From an uncultured Alphaproteobacteria bacterium (GTDB lineage Bacteria > Pseudomonadota > Alphaproteobacteria > Bin95), in contig CALAHN010000120.1 in the NCBI GenBank assembly GCA_937891825.1, positions 1 through 37,975 of the forward strand: a DNA stretch of 37,975 nt, in the 5' to 3' direction. The translations under genes and the position numbers were made by a program. Positions 26,222-34,967 of this stretch are shown piece by piece. The notes beneath the pieces are model-generated. The model searched no databases. It was not told the origin of the DNA and saw only the letters and a program-made list of their open reading frames with translations. Each line of letters opens with the position of its first letter. Position 1 is the stretch's first letter.

Positions 26222-27039
26222 CCTTCGAGACGCTTGCGCTGGAGCGGGAAGGCGCCGTTCTGCGCCTGACGCTGAACCGGCCCGAACGCCGGAACGCCAT
26301 CACCTTCCAGATGATGCGGGACCTGACTTCCGCCTTCCAGGCGATCGCTCGGGACCGCAGCCTTCGCGTGCTGGTCCTGCGCGGCGCCGGCGGCCACTTC
26401 TGCGCTGGCGGCGATCTCGGCCACATGCTGGCCCCGCCTGACGAAACCGGTCCCGACCCAGTCGCCGGGGCGTACCGGCGCATGGGTGAGGCGCTCCGGG
26501 CATTGGAAGCCCTGCCCCAGGCTGTCGTCGCGGTCGTCGAAGGCGCCTGCGTCGGCGGCGGGCTGGGCATGGCCTGCGCCTCAGATTTGGTGATCGCGCG
26601 GGACACGGCGAAATTCGGCATGCCCGAATCGCGCGCCGGCTTCATCCCGAGCCAGATTCTGCCGACCGTGGTCAAGCGCATCGGCCAGGGTCAGGCGTTC
26701 CGTCTGGCGGTCTCCGCCCGGGTCATCGACGGGGTCGAGGCGCAGCGGATCGGCGTCGTGCACGATCTCGCGCGCACGGACGACGCCCTGGAAGCCCTGC
26801 TCAGGGCCGCGCTCCAGGACCTCGCCTGGGCGGAGCCAGCGGCGGTCGGCGAAATCAAGCGCCTGATCCGGCTGATCGCGACCGCGCCCCAGGAGATCGC
26901 GCTCGACGATGCGGCCGCCACGATATCCCGGCTGCTCGCAAGCCCCGAAGCGGCGGAAGGCATCCGGGCCTTTCAGGAAAAGCGGCCGCCGCTCTGGGCA
27001 GAGCCGCAGAGCGAGATCGACGCCAAAGGGCGACCGTGA
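26218..27039 (+). CDS. Enoyl-CoA hydratase/isomerase family protein (crotonase)
   Basis: Crotonase enzymes act on acyl-CoA thioesters through an oxyanion hole. The 273-aa product has the oxyanion segments FCAGGDL at 61-67 and GGGLG at 113-117. The catalytic glutamate that follows GGG-x in classic hydratases is Gly117 here, while the second acidic residue is kept (Glu137 in MPESRAGF). The following IPSQILPTVVKRIG resembles the IPAQIAP motif of glutaconyl-CoA-hydratase-like members such as AtuE, so a branched or terpenoid acyl-CoA substrate is possible but unproven. It forms a two-gene unit with the MFS transporter and is convergent with znuA, one base apart. Confidence 0.9.
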   Translation: MTFETLALEREGAVLRLTLNRPERRNAITFQMMRDLTSAFQAIARDRSLRVLVLRGAGGHFCAGGDLGHMLAPPDETGPDPVAGAYRRMGEALRALEALPQAVVAVVEGACVGGGLGMACASDLVIARDTAKFGMPESRAGFIPSQILPTVVKRIGQGQAFRLAVSARVIDGVEAQRIGVVHDLARTDDALEALLRAALQDLAWAEPAAVGEIKRLIRLIATAPQEIALDDAAATISRLLASPEAAEGIRAFQEKRPPLWAEPQSEIDAKGRP

Positions 27040-27040
27040 G

Positions 27041-28000
27041 TCAGGCGGGGCCAGCGCAGGCCCTGACAGCCGCCGCGAGAGCCCGCATCAGCGCCGGGTA
27101 GAGGTCTGCCCCCGGCGGCAGCTCGGCCCCCAGCGGGTCAAGCGCGGCGATCCTGGCGCCGCTGCCCTCGACCGCGACATCCGCCAGCTTGCGGTCGAAC
27201 TGCGGCTCGATGAAGACGCAGGCCGCCTGGCTTGCGCGCAGGCGGGCGCGCACGTCCAGCATGCGGCGGGCGCTTGGCAGCGCTTCCGGGCTGATCGCGA
27301 CGGACCCGACCGCGTTCAAGCCGAAGCGCCGTTCGAAATACTGATAGGCGTCATGGAACATGATCAACGGCTGGGTCCGGACGGGCGCCAGGACCGCGTC
27401 GATCTCGGCCACAAGGGCCTGCATCTCATCCTGAAACGCCGCGGCGTTCGCTGCATAGCGCGCGGCGTTGCCGGGATCCGCTTCCGCCATCGCCGCGGCG
27501 ACGGCCGCCGCCATCCGGGCCGCATTCAGCGGATCGAGCCAGATATGGGCGTCGTCGCCTGCATGGCGGTGGTCGTCGTCATGGGGCGCGCCGAGTTCGC
27601 GCCCGTGTTCCCGCCCATGGCCGCCATGGCCCGCCGCCGCCCAGGCCCCGCCTTCCCGATAGGGATAGAGCATGAGGCCCGGACTATGGATCAGCGCGAC
27701 GATGCGGGCGTCGAAGCCGACCGTCCGCAGCGGCCGTTCCAGGAACGCCTCAAGCCCCGGCCCGACCCAGAAGACCGCAGCCGCGCCCGCCAGCGCCTGC
27801 GCATCCGACGGGCGGAGGGCGAAGGCATGGGGCGAAGCGCCGGGCGGCGTCAGCAGCCTGGGGGTTCCGACGCCCGCCATGACGCGCGCGACGATGCTGT
27901 GCACCGGCGCAATCGAGGCGACGACCGCCGGCGCGGCATGAACCGCGCTGGCGGCTGCGAGAACAAACGCTGCCAGGAGCGCGGAAACAATGGGGCGCAA
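27041..28000 (-). CDS. znuA: Zinc ABC transporter substrate-binding protein ZnuA
   Basis: This is a periplasmic high-affinity Zn2+-binding protein that delivers zinc to ZnuB. The 319-aa product has a signal peptide (cleavage near 22-23), the three histidine ligands typical of ZnuA (His58 in ASPHAF, His152 in HIWLDP, His215 in FHDAYQYFE), Asp287 in LDPLG, and a His/Asp-rich flexible loop at about 125-150 that marks zinc rather than manganese binding. The gene is alone. znuB, znuC and zur, usually divergent or adjacent, are absent from the window. A Zur-like palindrome lies 36-50 bases upstream. Confidence 0.92.
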   Translation of the reverse strand: MRPIVSALLAAFVLAAASAVHAAPAVVASIAPVHSIVARVMAGVGTPRLLTPPGASPHAFALRPSDAQALAGAAAVFWVGPGLEAFLERPLRTVGFDARIVALIHSPGLMLYPYREGGAWAAAGHGGHGREHGRELGAPHDDDHRHAGDDAHIWLDPLNAARMAAAVAAAMAEADPGNAARYAANAAAFQDEMQALVAEIDAVLAPVRTQPLIMFHDAYQYFERRFGLNAVGSVAISPEALPSARRMLDVRARLRASQAACVFIEPQFDRKLADVAVEGSGARIAALDPLGAELPPGADLYPALMRALAAAVRACAGPA

Positions 28001-28034
28001 GCGAACCTGCCTGTCATATCGGGCGATCGCTATA

Positions 28035-28051
28035 GTGTTATATCATAACAA
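28035..28051 (-). promoter_or_regulatory. Zur-box-like operator upstream of znuA
   Basis: The sequence TGTTATATCATAACA (28036-28050) is a near-perfect palindrome with TGTTAT and ATAACA arms, which fits the Zur consensus of gammaproteobacteria and alphaproteobacteria. Its position 36-50 bases ahead of the znuA start suits repression of the promoter when zinc is plentiful. Confidence 0.75.
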
Positions 28052-28098
28052 CACAAAAGCCAATCCGACGCCGCCAGGCCGGTCGCGGTCCGCTCGAT

Positions 28099-28201
28099 CT
28101 AGAGCATGGCGCGTCCAAGTAGACGCGCGGTCCATGCTCTATCTTATTGATAGCGATCAACTTATCCCGCTTTTGGCGATTCCGCCAAAAGCGGGGTTGA
28201 T

Positions 28202-28205
<4 letters not shown>
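28099..28205 (+). repeat. 105-bp two-hairpin intergenic repeat, copy C
   Basis: This copy is bounded by CTAG on both sides. The outer hairpin AGAGCATGG/CCATGCTCT encloses GCGCGTC/GACGCGC. After TTATTGATAGCGATCAACTT comes a perfect hairpin CCCGCTTTTGGCG, loop ATT, CGCCAAAAGCGGG, then GTTGATCTAG. The terminal CTAG provides the TAG stop of the minus-strand LLM oxidoreductase gene. It lies between that gene and the znuA operator. Confidence 0.88.
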
Positions 28206-29242
<1,037 letters not shown>

Positions 29243-29381
29243 CGCTTCGATCCTTCGCGCCAGAGTTTCGGTTCGCCCGGAATGTTACGGGGACCTGATC
29301 GCGGCGCAAGAGCCCGCCCTTGCCTTCCGAGCCAAGGTGCGGCTGAATCCGGCTGAATTCCGAAACCAAAAGGCCCTCCGC

Positions 29382-30548
29382 ATGGATTTCCGTTTTACCG
29401 AGCAGCAACAGCAGATTCGCGACGCCATCTGGAAACTCTGCGAGAATTACGGGCCGGACTACTGGCTGGACCGCGACAACACCGGCGAGTACCCGGAGGA
29501 CTTCTATCAGGCGCTCGCCAAGGATGGCTGGCTCGGCATCGCCATGCCGGAGGAATACGGCGGCTCGGCGCTCGGGATTTCCGAAGGCTGCGTCCTGATG
29601 GAGGCGATCGCCGAATCCGGCGCCGGCCTTTCGGGCGCATCGGCGGTCCACATAAACATCTTCGGGCCGCATCCGCTGGTGAAGCACGGCACCAAGGAAC
29701 AGAAGGATCGCTTCCTGCCGCCCCTGATCGCCGGCAAGGAAAAAACCTGCTTCGGCGTGACTGAGCCCAATGCCGGCCTGAACACCGCCGCGATCACCAC
29801 GAAGGCCGAGAGGACCAAGACCGGCTACATCGTCCACGGCCAGAAGATGTGGACGACGACCGCCCAGCGCGCCGACAAGATCCTGCTGCTCGCCCGGACG
29901 ACGCCGAAGGATCAATGCAAGCGGAATTTTGACGGCATCAGCTTGTTCTACACCGATCTGGACCGCAACAAGATCGAAGCCCGCGAGATCGCTAAGATGG
30001 GCCGGAAGTGCGTCGACACCAACGCGCTTTTTATCGACGGGCTGGAAGTGCGGGAGGAAGATCGGATCGGCGAGGAAGGCCGCGGCTTCTATTATCTGCT
30101 CGACGGCCTGAACCCGGAGCGCTGCCTGATCGCGGCCGAGGCCATAGGCATCGGCCGGGTCGCCTTGAAGCGCGCCGCCGACTATGCCCGCGAGCGCGTC
30201 GTTTTCGGTCGGCCGATCGGCCAGAACCAGGGCATCCAGCATCCGCTTGCGGATAGCTGGGCGAAGCTGGAGGCGGCGCGGCTGCTGACCTACAAGGCGG
30301 CATGGCTCTACGATTCGAAGGAGCCCTGCGGCGGCGAGGCGAACGCGGCCAAGTATCTGGCGGCCGAGGTCGGCTTCGAAGCTTGCGAACGCGCCGTGCT
30401 GACCCATGGCGGCATGGGCTACGCCAAGGAGTTCCACGTCGAGCGGCTGTTCCGGGAAATCATGATCGCGCGGATCGCGCCGATCAGCCGCGAGCTGGTG
30501 CTGTCCTATATCGGCGAACGGGAGCTTGGGCTGCCGAAAAGCTACTGA
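29382..30548 (+). CDS. Acyl-CoA dehydrogenase
   Basis: This is a FAD-dependent alpha,beta-dehydrogenase of acyl-CoA thioesters. The 388-aa product has the helical N-domain (EEYGGSALGISEGC), the FAD/substrate segment CFGVTEPNAGLNTA (123-136), KMWTTTAQ in the beta domain, and the C-terminal signature HGGMGYAKEFHVERLFRE. A likely catalytic base is Glu246 in LNPER, the position used in isovaleryl-CoA dehydrogenase-like members, and the usual C-terminal glutamate is absent. ATG29382 gives a standard MDFRFTEQQQ start. An upstream in-frame reading to 29337 is not family-like. Substrate unknown. Confidence 0.92.
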   Translation: MDFRFTEQQQQIRDAIWKLCENYGPDYWLDRDNTGEYPEDFYQALAKDGWLGIAMPEEYGGSALGISEGCVLMEAIAESGAGLSGASAVHINIFGPHPLVKHGTKEQKDRFLPPLIAGKEKTCFGVTEPNAGLNTAAITTKAERTKTGYIVHGQKMWTTTAQRADKILLLARTTPKDQCKRNFDGISLFYTDLDRNKIEAREIAKMGRKCVDTNALFIDGLEVREEDRIGEEGRGFYYLLDGLNPERCLIAAEAIGIGRVALKRAADYARERVVFGRPIGQNQGIQHPLADSWAKLEAARLLTYKAAWLYDSKEPCGGEANAAKYLAAEVGFEACERAVLTHGGMGYAKEFHVERLFREIMIARIAPISRELVLSYIGERELGLPKSY

Positions 30549-30560
30549 GGCTCTGACGGG

Positions 30561-32042
30561 TCAGGCGGCGACCTTGATGGCTTGTCCGGGCAGCGTCACC
30601 GTCGCCCGGACGCCCTTGCCCTCTTCGCTCTCGAGGGCGAAGGCGCCGTGCTGGCCCTCGATCAGGCGCTTGACGAGATAGAGCCCGAGGCCCGTGCCGC
30701 TTTCGCGCGCGGCATGCTGGTTCTTCGCCTGGGAGAAGGGCTGCATCAGCTTCGAAATCTCGCCGGCCGGGATGCCGACGCCGGTATCCTGGACGACCAG
30801 ACGGACGCCGCCCCGGTCTCCCCGGCCCAGGCTGACCGTCACCGCGCCGCCGCTTGGCGTGAACTTGACCGCGTTCGAGAGCAGGTTCAGCAGAACCTGC
30901 GTCAAGGCGCGTTCGTCGCCGATCGCGTTCTGCAGGCCGGGTTCGACATCGACCGACAAGACGACGCCCGCGCGCTCGACGCGCTCCTCCATCATCAGCA
31001 CGGCCTGGTCGACCACATCGGCCAGCGAAACCGGCTCCTCCGCCAGTTCCAGCTGGCAGGATTCGATCCGGCTGATGTCGAGAATGTCGTTGATCATGTC
31101 GAGGAGATGCCGGCCGCTGGACTGAATATCCCGGGCGTACTCGACATATTTCCGATTGGCGATGCGCCCGAACAGTTCGTCGGCGATCACCTCGGAAAAT
31201 CCGATGATGGCGTTGAGCGGCGTCCGCAGCTCATGGCTCATGGTCGACAGGAACTCCGACTTCGCCATGTTCGCCGCTTCCGCCGCCTTCGACGCCCGTT
31301 CAAGCTGTTCGGCGATCAGCGCCCGCTCGGTCACGTCCTGGCCGGCGCCGCGATAGCCGATGAAGCGGCCCTTCCGGTCGTATAGCGGCTTGCCGCTCAA
31401 GGAAAAGCATCGCCGGCCGTTCGGCGCATTGACCCAATAGGAGAAAGCGTGAAATGCCCGGCGGGCGATCAGATCCGCCATGTGCCCGCTGATATCGCCG
31501 CCGACCTGATGCTTGCGCAGAAGGTCCGTGCGGCGCGACCCGATCAGATCCTGTTCGTCGAAACCCGTCAACTCATAGGCCCGGCGGGAGAGGAACGTGT
31601 AGCGATGCTCGATGTCGGTTTCCCAGATCCAGTCGGCGCTGACCTCAAGCACATCGGTGAAGCGTTCAATGGCGAGATGCAGCGCCTGATCCGCCTTGAT
31701 GCGGCCAGCGGCCAGAAGCCCGGCGCCGAGCAGCGCCACCACGGACCCGCCGCGCGCCGCAAGCACCAGGGCCACGTCGGACAGATCGTCCATGCCGAAC
31801 GCGCCGCCGATGGCGACGAAGGCGGCGCCGACGAAGGCGCACAGGATCGGGCCCGGCGCCCAGGTCAGCCAGAGACAGGGAAACGCCATGCCGAGATAAG
31901 CGATCGCGATCACGTCGCCCGTATCCAGGAGCAGATCTGCCCCGAGGATCAGCGCGCCGTAGATGATCGCTGCTGCGATAACGATTACCTGGTTCAACAC
32001 CAGCTTGCTCCCGCGGCAAAAAGGTTTCGCGAAGGTATACAT
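30561..32042 (-). CDS. Orphan membrane PAS-domain sensor histidine kinase
   Basis: The 493-aa product has three or four N-terminal membrane segments (about 15-115), a PAS domain at about 122-245 (FTDVLEVSADWIWETD to QDVTERALI), then HisKA with His270 in MSHELRTPLNAIIGFSE, and a complete ATPase domain with the N-box LLNLLSNAVKFTP, G1 DTGVGIP and G2 GTGLGLYLV. All elements needed for autophosphorylation are present, in contrast to the DivL-like protein at 10203. No response regulator is adjacent, so the partner is elsewhere. The gene is convergent with the acyl-CoA dehydrogenase. The signal is unknown. Confidence 0.92.
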   Translation of the reverse strand: MYTFAKPFCRGSKLVLNQVIVIAAAIIYGALILGADLLLDTGDVIAIAYLGMAFPCLWLTWAPGPILCAFVGAAFVAIGGAFGMDDLSDVALVLAARGGSVVALLGAGLLAAGRIKADQALHLAIERFTDVLEVSADWIWETDIEHRYTFLSRRAYELTGFDEQDLIGSRRTDLLRKHQVGGDISGHMADLIARRAFHAFSYWVNAPNGRRCFSLSGKPLYDRKGRFIGYRGAGQDVTERALIAEQLERASKAAEAANMAKSEFLSTMSHELRTPLNAIIGFSEVIADELFGRIANRKYVEYARDIQSSGRHLLDMINDILDISRIESCQLELAEEPVSLADVVDQAVLMMEERVERAGVVLSVDVEPGLQNAIGDERALTQVLLNLLSNAVKFTPSGGAVTVSLGRGDRGGVRLVVQDTGVGIPAGEISKLMQPFSQAKNQHAARESGTGLGLYLVKRLIEGQHGAFALESEEGKGVRATVTLPGQAIKVAA

Positions 32043-32077
32043 CCGGCCGCCATGGTTAACGTGAGGTTACCGACCTC

Positions 32078-33349
32078 CTACCCTCTTCGCCGCCGTTTGG
32101 CCCCCGCGCCTGAGAGCAGGGCCAGCACCGCCGCCGCCTTGCATGCCGCGCCGACGGCCAGCACCGGACCATAGCCGCCGAACTGGCCGGCGAGCACGCC
32201 GTAGAACACCGGCCCGAACGCCGAACAGAACTGGATCGCCGTACCGGCGACCCCATAGATCGCGCCGAATGCGTCCGCGCCGAACTCCCGGCGCACGACA
32301 ATCGGCGACAGCGTCGTGATCTGGCCAAGGCAGAAGCCATAGATCAAGCTGATCGGCACAAGCGCCTGCGGCGTCGGCCAAAGGGCGAACGCCACGAGGA
32401 CGACAGCCTGAACGGCGAAGACGCCGATCGTGTAGCGCCGGGGATCGACCCGGTCGATGGCGCGCGCGAGCGCCAACCGGCCAAGCAGCCCCGCAAGCCC
32501 GGTCGCGCCGACCAGAAAACCCGCGCCTTGCGGGCCGAGCATCGGCGCCGCGATCACATAATGGTGCGTCAGAAACCCGACCTGGGCCAACAACCCGATC
32601 GCGAACCCAAGCGCCACGCTCCAGAGCGCATAACTTCTGAGCGCCGCCCCGCGCGCGGACCCCCTGGCCGCCGGCGCGGCGGCCGCCGCGACATCAGGAC
32701 TCCCCGCCGGCGCCCCGTCCCGTTCCAGTCCAAGCGCCGCCGGCCGACGATGCCGCAATACGACCGCCGTCATCGGCAGCAGGACCGCGACCATCGTCAA
32801 AGCCGCCCAGAGCGTCGCGTCGGCGAAGCCCAGCCAGCCGATCGCCAGGACGAGCGCCGGCACGCCCAGCATCGCGCCGAAGCTCGCGCCGGTCAGCGCG
32901 AGCGCAATGCTGCGGCCCTGATGCCGTTCGAACCAGGGCGCGACCGTGGCGCTCAGCCCCGTCACCGACATCGTGCCATAGCCGACGCCCATGCAGATGA
33001 ACGCGGCATACAATTGCCAGAGCGCAGTCAAGCGCCCGACGCCGGCGACGCCGAGCGCCAGCATCATCACGCCGAACAGGATCACCGGCCGCGGCCCCCA
33101 ACGGTCGATCGCCGCGCCGATGGCCGGCAGGCAGACCGCGTTCGTCAGGTAGAAGACAGTCAGCGCCGAGGCGACAAGCGCCGTCGGCCAGCCATGGCCG
33201 TCGCCGATTTCCTTCAGGTAGACGCTGCCGCCAAAGACCCCAAGGCCCCAGGTAAAAACCGCCGCGACAAAGCAGACCCCGACAACACGCCAGCCGTAGA
33301 ACATGCCCTTGCGCCCCCGGATCAGCCCGCTCCCAGGCGGAAAGGCCAT
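32078..33349 (-). CDS. Major facilitator superfamily transporter (OFA/monocarboxylate-like)
   Basis: This is an inner-membrane transporter with about 12 membrane segments. The 423-aa product has the start region MFYGWRVVGVCFV typical of oxalate/formate-antiporter-like MFS proteins, the loop motif AAIDRWGPRPV and a matching loop ARAIDRVDPRR. A cytoplasmic Ala-rich linker at about 215-235 separates the halves. The reading from ATG33349 adds 15 residues before the MFYGW Met (33304), which may be the true start. It is a different subtype from the transporter at 24959. Substrate unknown. Confidence 0.87.
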   Translation of the reverse strand: MAFPPGSGLIRGRKGMFYGWRVVGVCFVAAVFTWGLGVFGGSVYLKEIGDGHGWPTALVASALTVFYLTNAVCLPAIGAAIDRWGPRPVILFGVMMLALGVAGVGRLTALWQLYAAFICMGVGYGTMSVTGLSATVAPWFERHQGRSIALALTGASFGAMLGVPALVLAIGWLGFADATLWAALTMVAVLLPMTAVVLRHRRPAALGLERDGAPAGSPDVAAAAAPAARGSARGAALRSYALWSVALGFAIGLLAQVGFLTHHYVIAAPMLGPQGAGFLVGATGLAGLLGRLALARAIDRVDPRRYTIGVFAVQAVVLVAFALWPTPQALVPISLIYGFCLGQITTLSPIVVRREFGADAFGAIYGVAGTAIQFCSAFGPVFYGVLAGQFGGYGPVLAVGAACKAAAVLALLSGAGAKRRRRG

Positions 33350-33383
33350 TCCGACCGGCGCGTCTGCGATTGAGATTGACCGA

Positions 33384-34172
33384 TCAGGAAGTCGGGCGTT
33401 CGGGCGACGCGATCGGATGGCGGGCGCGCCAGTCAGCCGCCCAGGCTTTGACGCCTTCCATAACCGCTGTCTTCGCGGGATCGGATTTCACCGTCTCCCG
33501 GAGGAAAGCTTCCGGCGGCCAGGGTTTGCCGTCCGGCGCGCCCAGGAGCAGATCCGCGTTCCAAAGAAACTCCACATAGTCGCGCCGGTCATAGAGCGGC
33601 TTCTGCGCAAACCGCGCGCCGACCATCGTCGGGGCCAGATACAGGCCGTTGGCTTTTGCATAGGCGTTCAGCGCCTCGACCGTCCAATGGGCATCGCCCT
33701 TGAGGCCCATGCTGAAACTGCGCACATGCCAGCAATCGACCCGGGTATTGCTGGTGAAATTGTACCGATCGCCTGTGTTTTCCCGCACCTCCGCGCTATA
33801 GACGCGGGGATTTTCCGTCGTCAGGCAGCCTTTGTATTGGCTCCAACGGTCCTGATAGCGATATTTCCGCTGCACATAGACGACCGCGACGCGATCGATC
33901 ACTTGCCCCGTCACGCTGACGAGCACGGAGAAGGTTTCCGGGGCTGCGTGATCGGAATTCGTGGTGTCCGTCCGGGTTTTGACAAGCCGCCACTCGCCCG
34001 GAGGCAAAGCGAAAACCCGGTCATGGGATGTATAGGACCCTCGAAACGCCTGCGGGGCGGCCGCCGGCTGCGCGCCGCTCGTTGCGGCAGGCGCGCCGCT
34101 GTCGGATGTCGTCTGGCAGCCCGTGGCCGCCAGCAGTCCAAGGATCATCAGCACAGGAATGGTCATTCGCAT
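33384..34172 (-). CDS. Uncharacterised lipoprotein paired with a FecR-domain protein
   Basis: I do not recognise a functional family. The 262-aa product has a lipoprotein signal peptide with lipobox AATGC (lipidated Cys19), a low-complexity Ser/Ala-rich linker to about residue 42, and a beta-rich body with many aromatic residues. The body includes four cysteine-containing or Trp-rich segments (KGCLTTEN and RVDCWHVRSFSMGLKG may form a disulfide). The start overlaps the stop of the preceding FecR-domain gene by one base (TGATG), so the two are co-translated. The lipid anchor suggests an outer- or inner-membrane face in the periplasm. Confidence 0.8.
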   Translation of the reverse strand: MRMTIPVLMILGLLAATGCQTTSDSGAPAATSGAQPAAAPQAFRGSYTSHDRVFALPPGEWRLVKTRTDTTNSDHAAPETFSVLVSVTGQVIDRVAVVYVQRKYRYQDRWSQYKGCLTTENPRVYSAEVRENTGDRYNFTSNTRVDCWHVRSFSMGLKGDAHWTVEALNAYAKANGLYLAPTMVGARFAQKPLYDRRDYVEFLWNADLLLGAPDGKPWPPEAFLRETVKSDPAKTAVMEGVKAWAADWRARHPIASPERPTS

Positions 34173-34951
34173 CAGTAGTCTCCGTCGCCGCCGAAGTCGG
34201 CGGTAGTTGACATGGCGGGCGCGGCAGCGCTCGCCGCCGCCGCCGCGGCGGCGTTGCCGGCGATTGCTTGCGCCGTCGTCGGCATCGTGAGCGCCGGGGG
34301 CGCGACTGTCGCCAAAGCGACGTTTAAAGCCGCGACGACCGCTTGCTGGGCCGGCGACGCCGGCGCTGGCGGGCTTGGCGGATCGTTCGGCCCGGATATC
34401 GTCGAGGCGAAGCCGGCCGGAACCACGACCGCGGCGCCGGCCGTATTGGCGAACGTCACAGACCCCGTTTCGACGACGACCGTCGAACCGCCCGCCGCGT
34501 CATGGCCCAGGACGAAGACTGTGCCGCGCACGCCGATAATCGCGAACGGCGTGCGGACGCCATAGCTTTTCGCTTGCATCTTGCCCGTCACGAACCGCAT
34601 GGCGCCGCGCGCCAGGTTCACCGTCATCTCGCCCGTACCGGACGCCGGCGCATAGACGAAGCGATCGATCCCGACAGCGGCGTTCGCGCCGATGTTGATC
34701 ATCGTGCCGTCGTCAAACCGGTTGACGTTCGCGCTGAGCGCTCCGGTGCGGACCTGGCCGCCGAACTGGACGCGGTCATCGACGGCGACCCGTCTGGGCG
34801 GCAAAGTCGGCAGGCTGAACTCCACGACATTCGCCGCGACCGTCGCGGTCGCGACATCCTGCCCGACGGTTTGGGCATAACCCGGCGCCGCCGCGCCGCC
34901 AGCCGCCACGAAGGCGGCCGCAAGTGTTATCCGATGTATATGCGCACGCAA
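34172..34951 (-). CDS. Exported FecR-domain protein with Ala-rich tail
   Basis: FecR domains are beta-rich modules. Many stand-alone members are exported proteins of unclear function rather than sigma regulators. The 259-aa product has a signal peptide (cleavage near AQ at 26-27), a FecR domain about 50-160 (RVQFGGQVRTGALS, DGTMINIGANAAV, TPFAIIGVRGTVF, VETGSVTFAN) and a low-complexity Ala/Pro-rich tail ending DFGGDGDY. The start is TTG34951, supported by GGGAGGG (34958-34964) 6 bases upstream. No sigma factor or TonB receptor is adjacent. It is coupled to the lipoprotein gene. Confidence 0.85.
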   Translation of the reverse strand: MRAHIHRITLAAAFVAAGGAAAPGYAQTVGQDVATATVAANVVEFSLPTLPPRRVAVDDRVQFGGQVRTGALSANVNRFDDGTMINIGANAAVGIDRFVYAPASGTGEMTVNLARGAMRFVTGKMQAKSYGVRTPFAIIGVRGTVFVLGHDAAGGSTVVVETGSVTFANTAGAAVVVPAGFASTISGPNDPPSPPAPASPAQQAVVAALNVALATVAPPALTMPTTAQAIAGNAAAAAAASAAAPAMSTTADFGGDGDY

Positions 34952-34967
34952 GGCGAACCCTCCCTGT

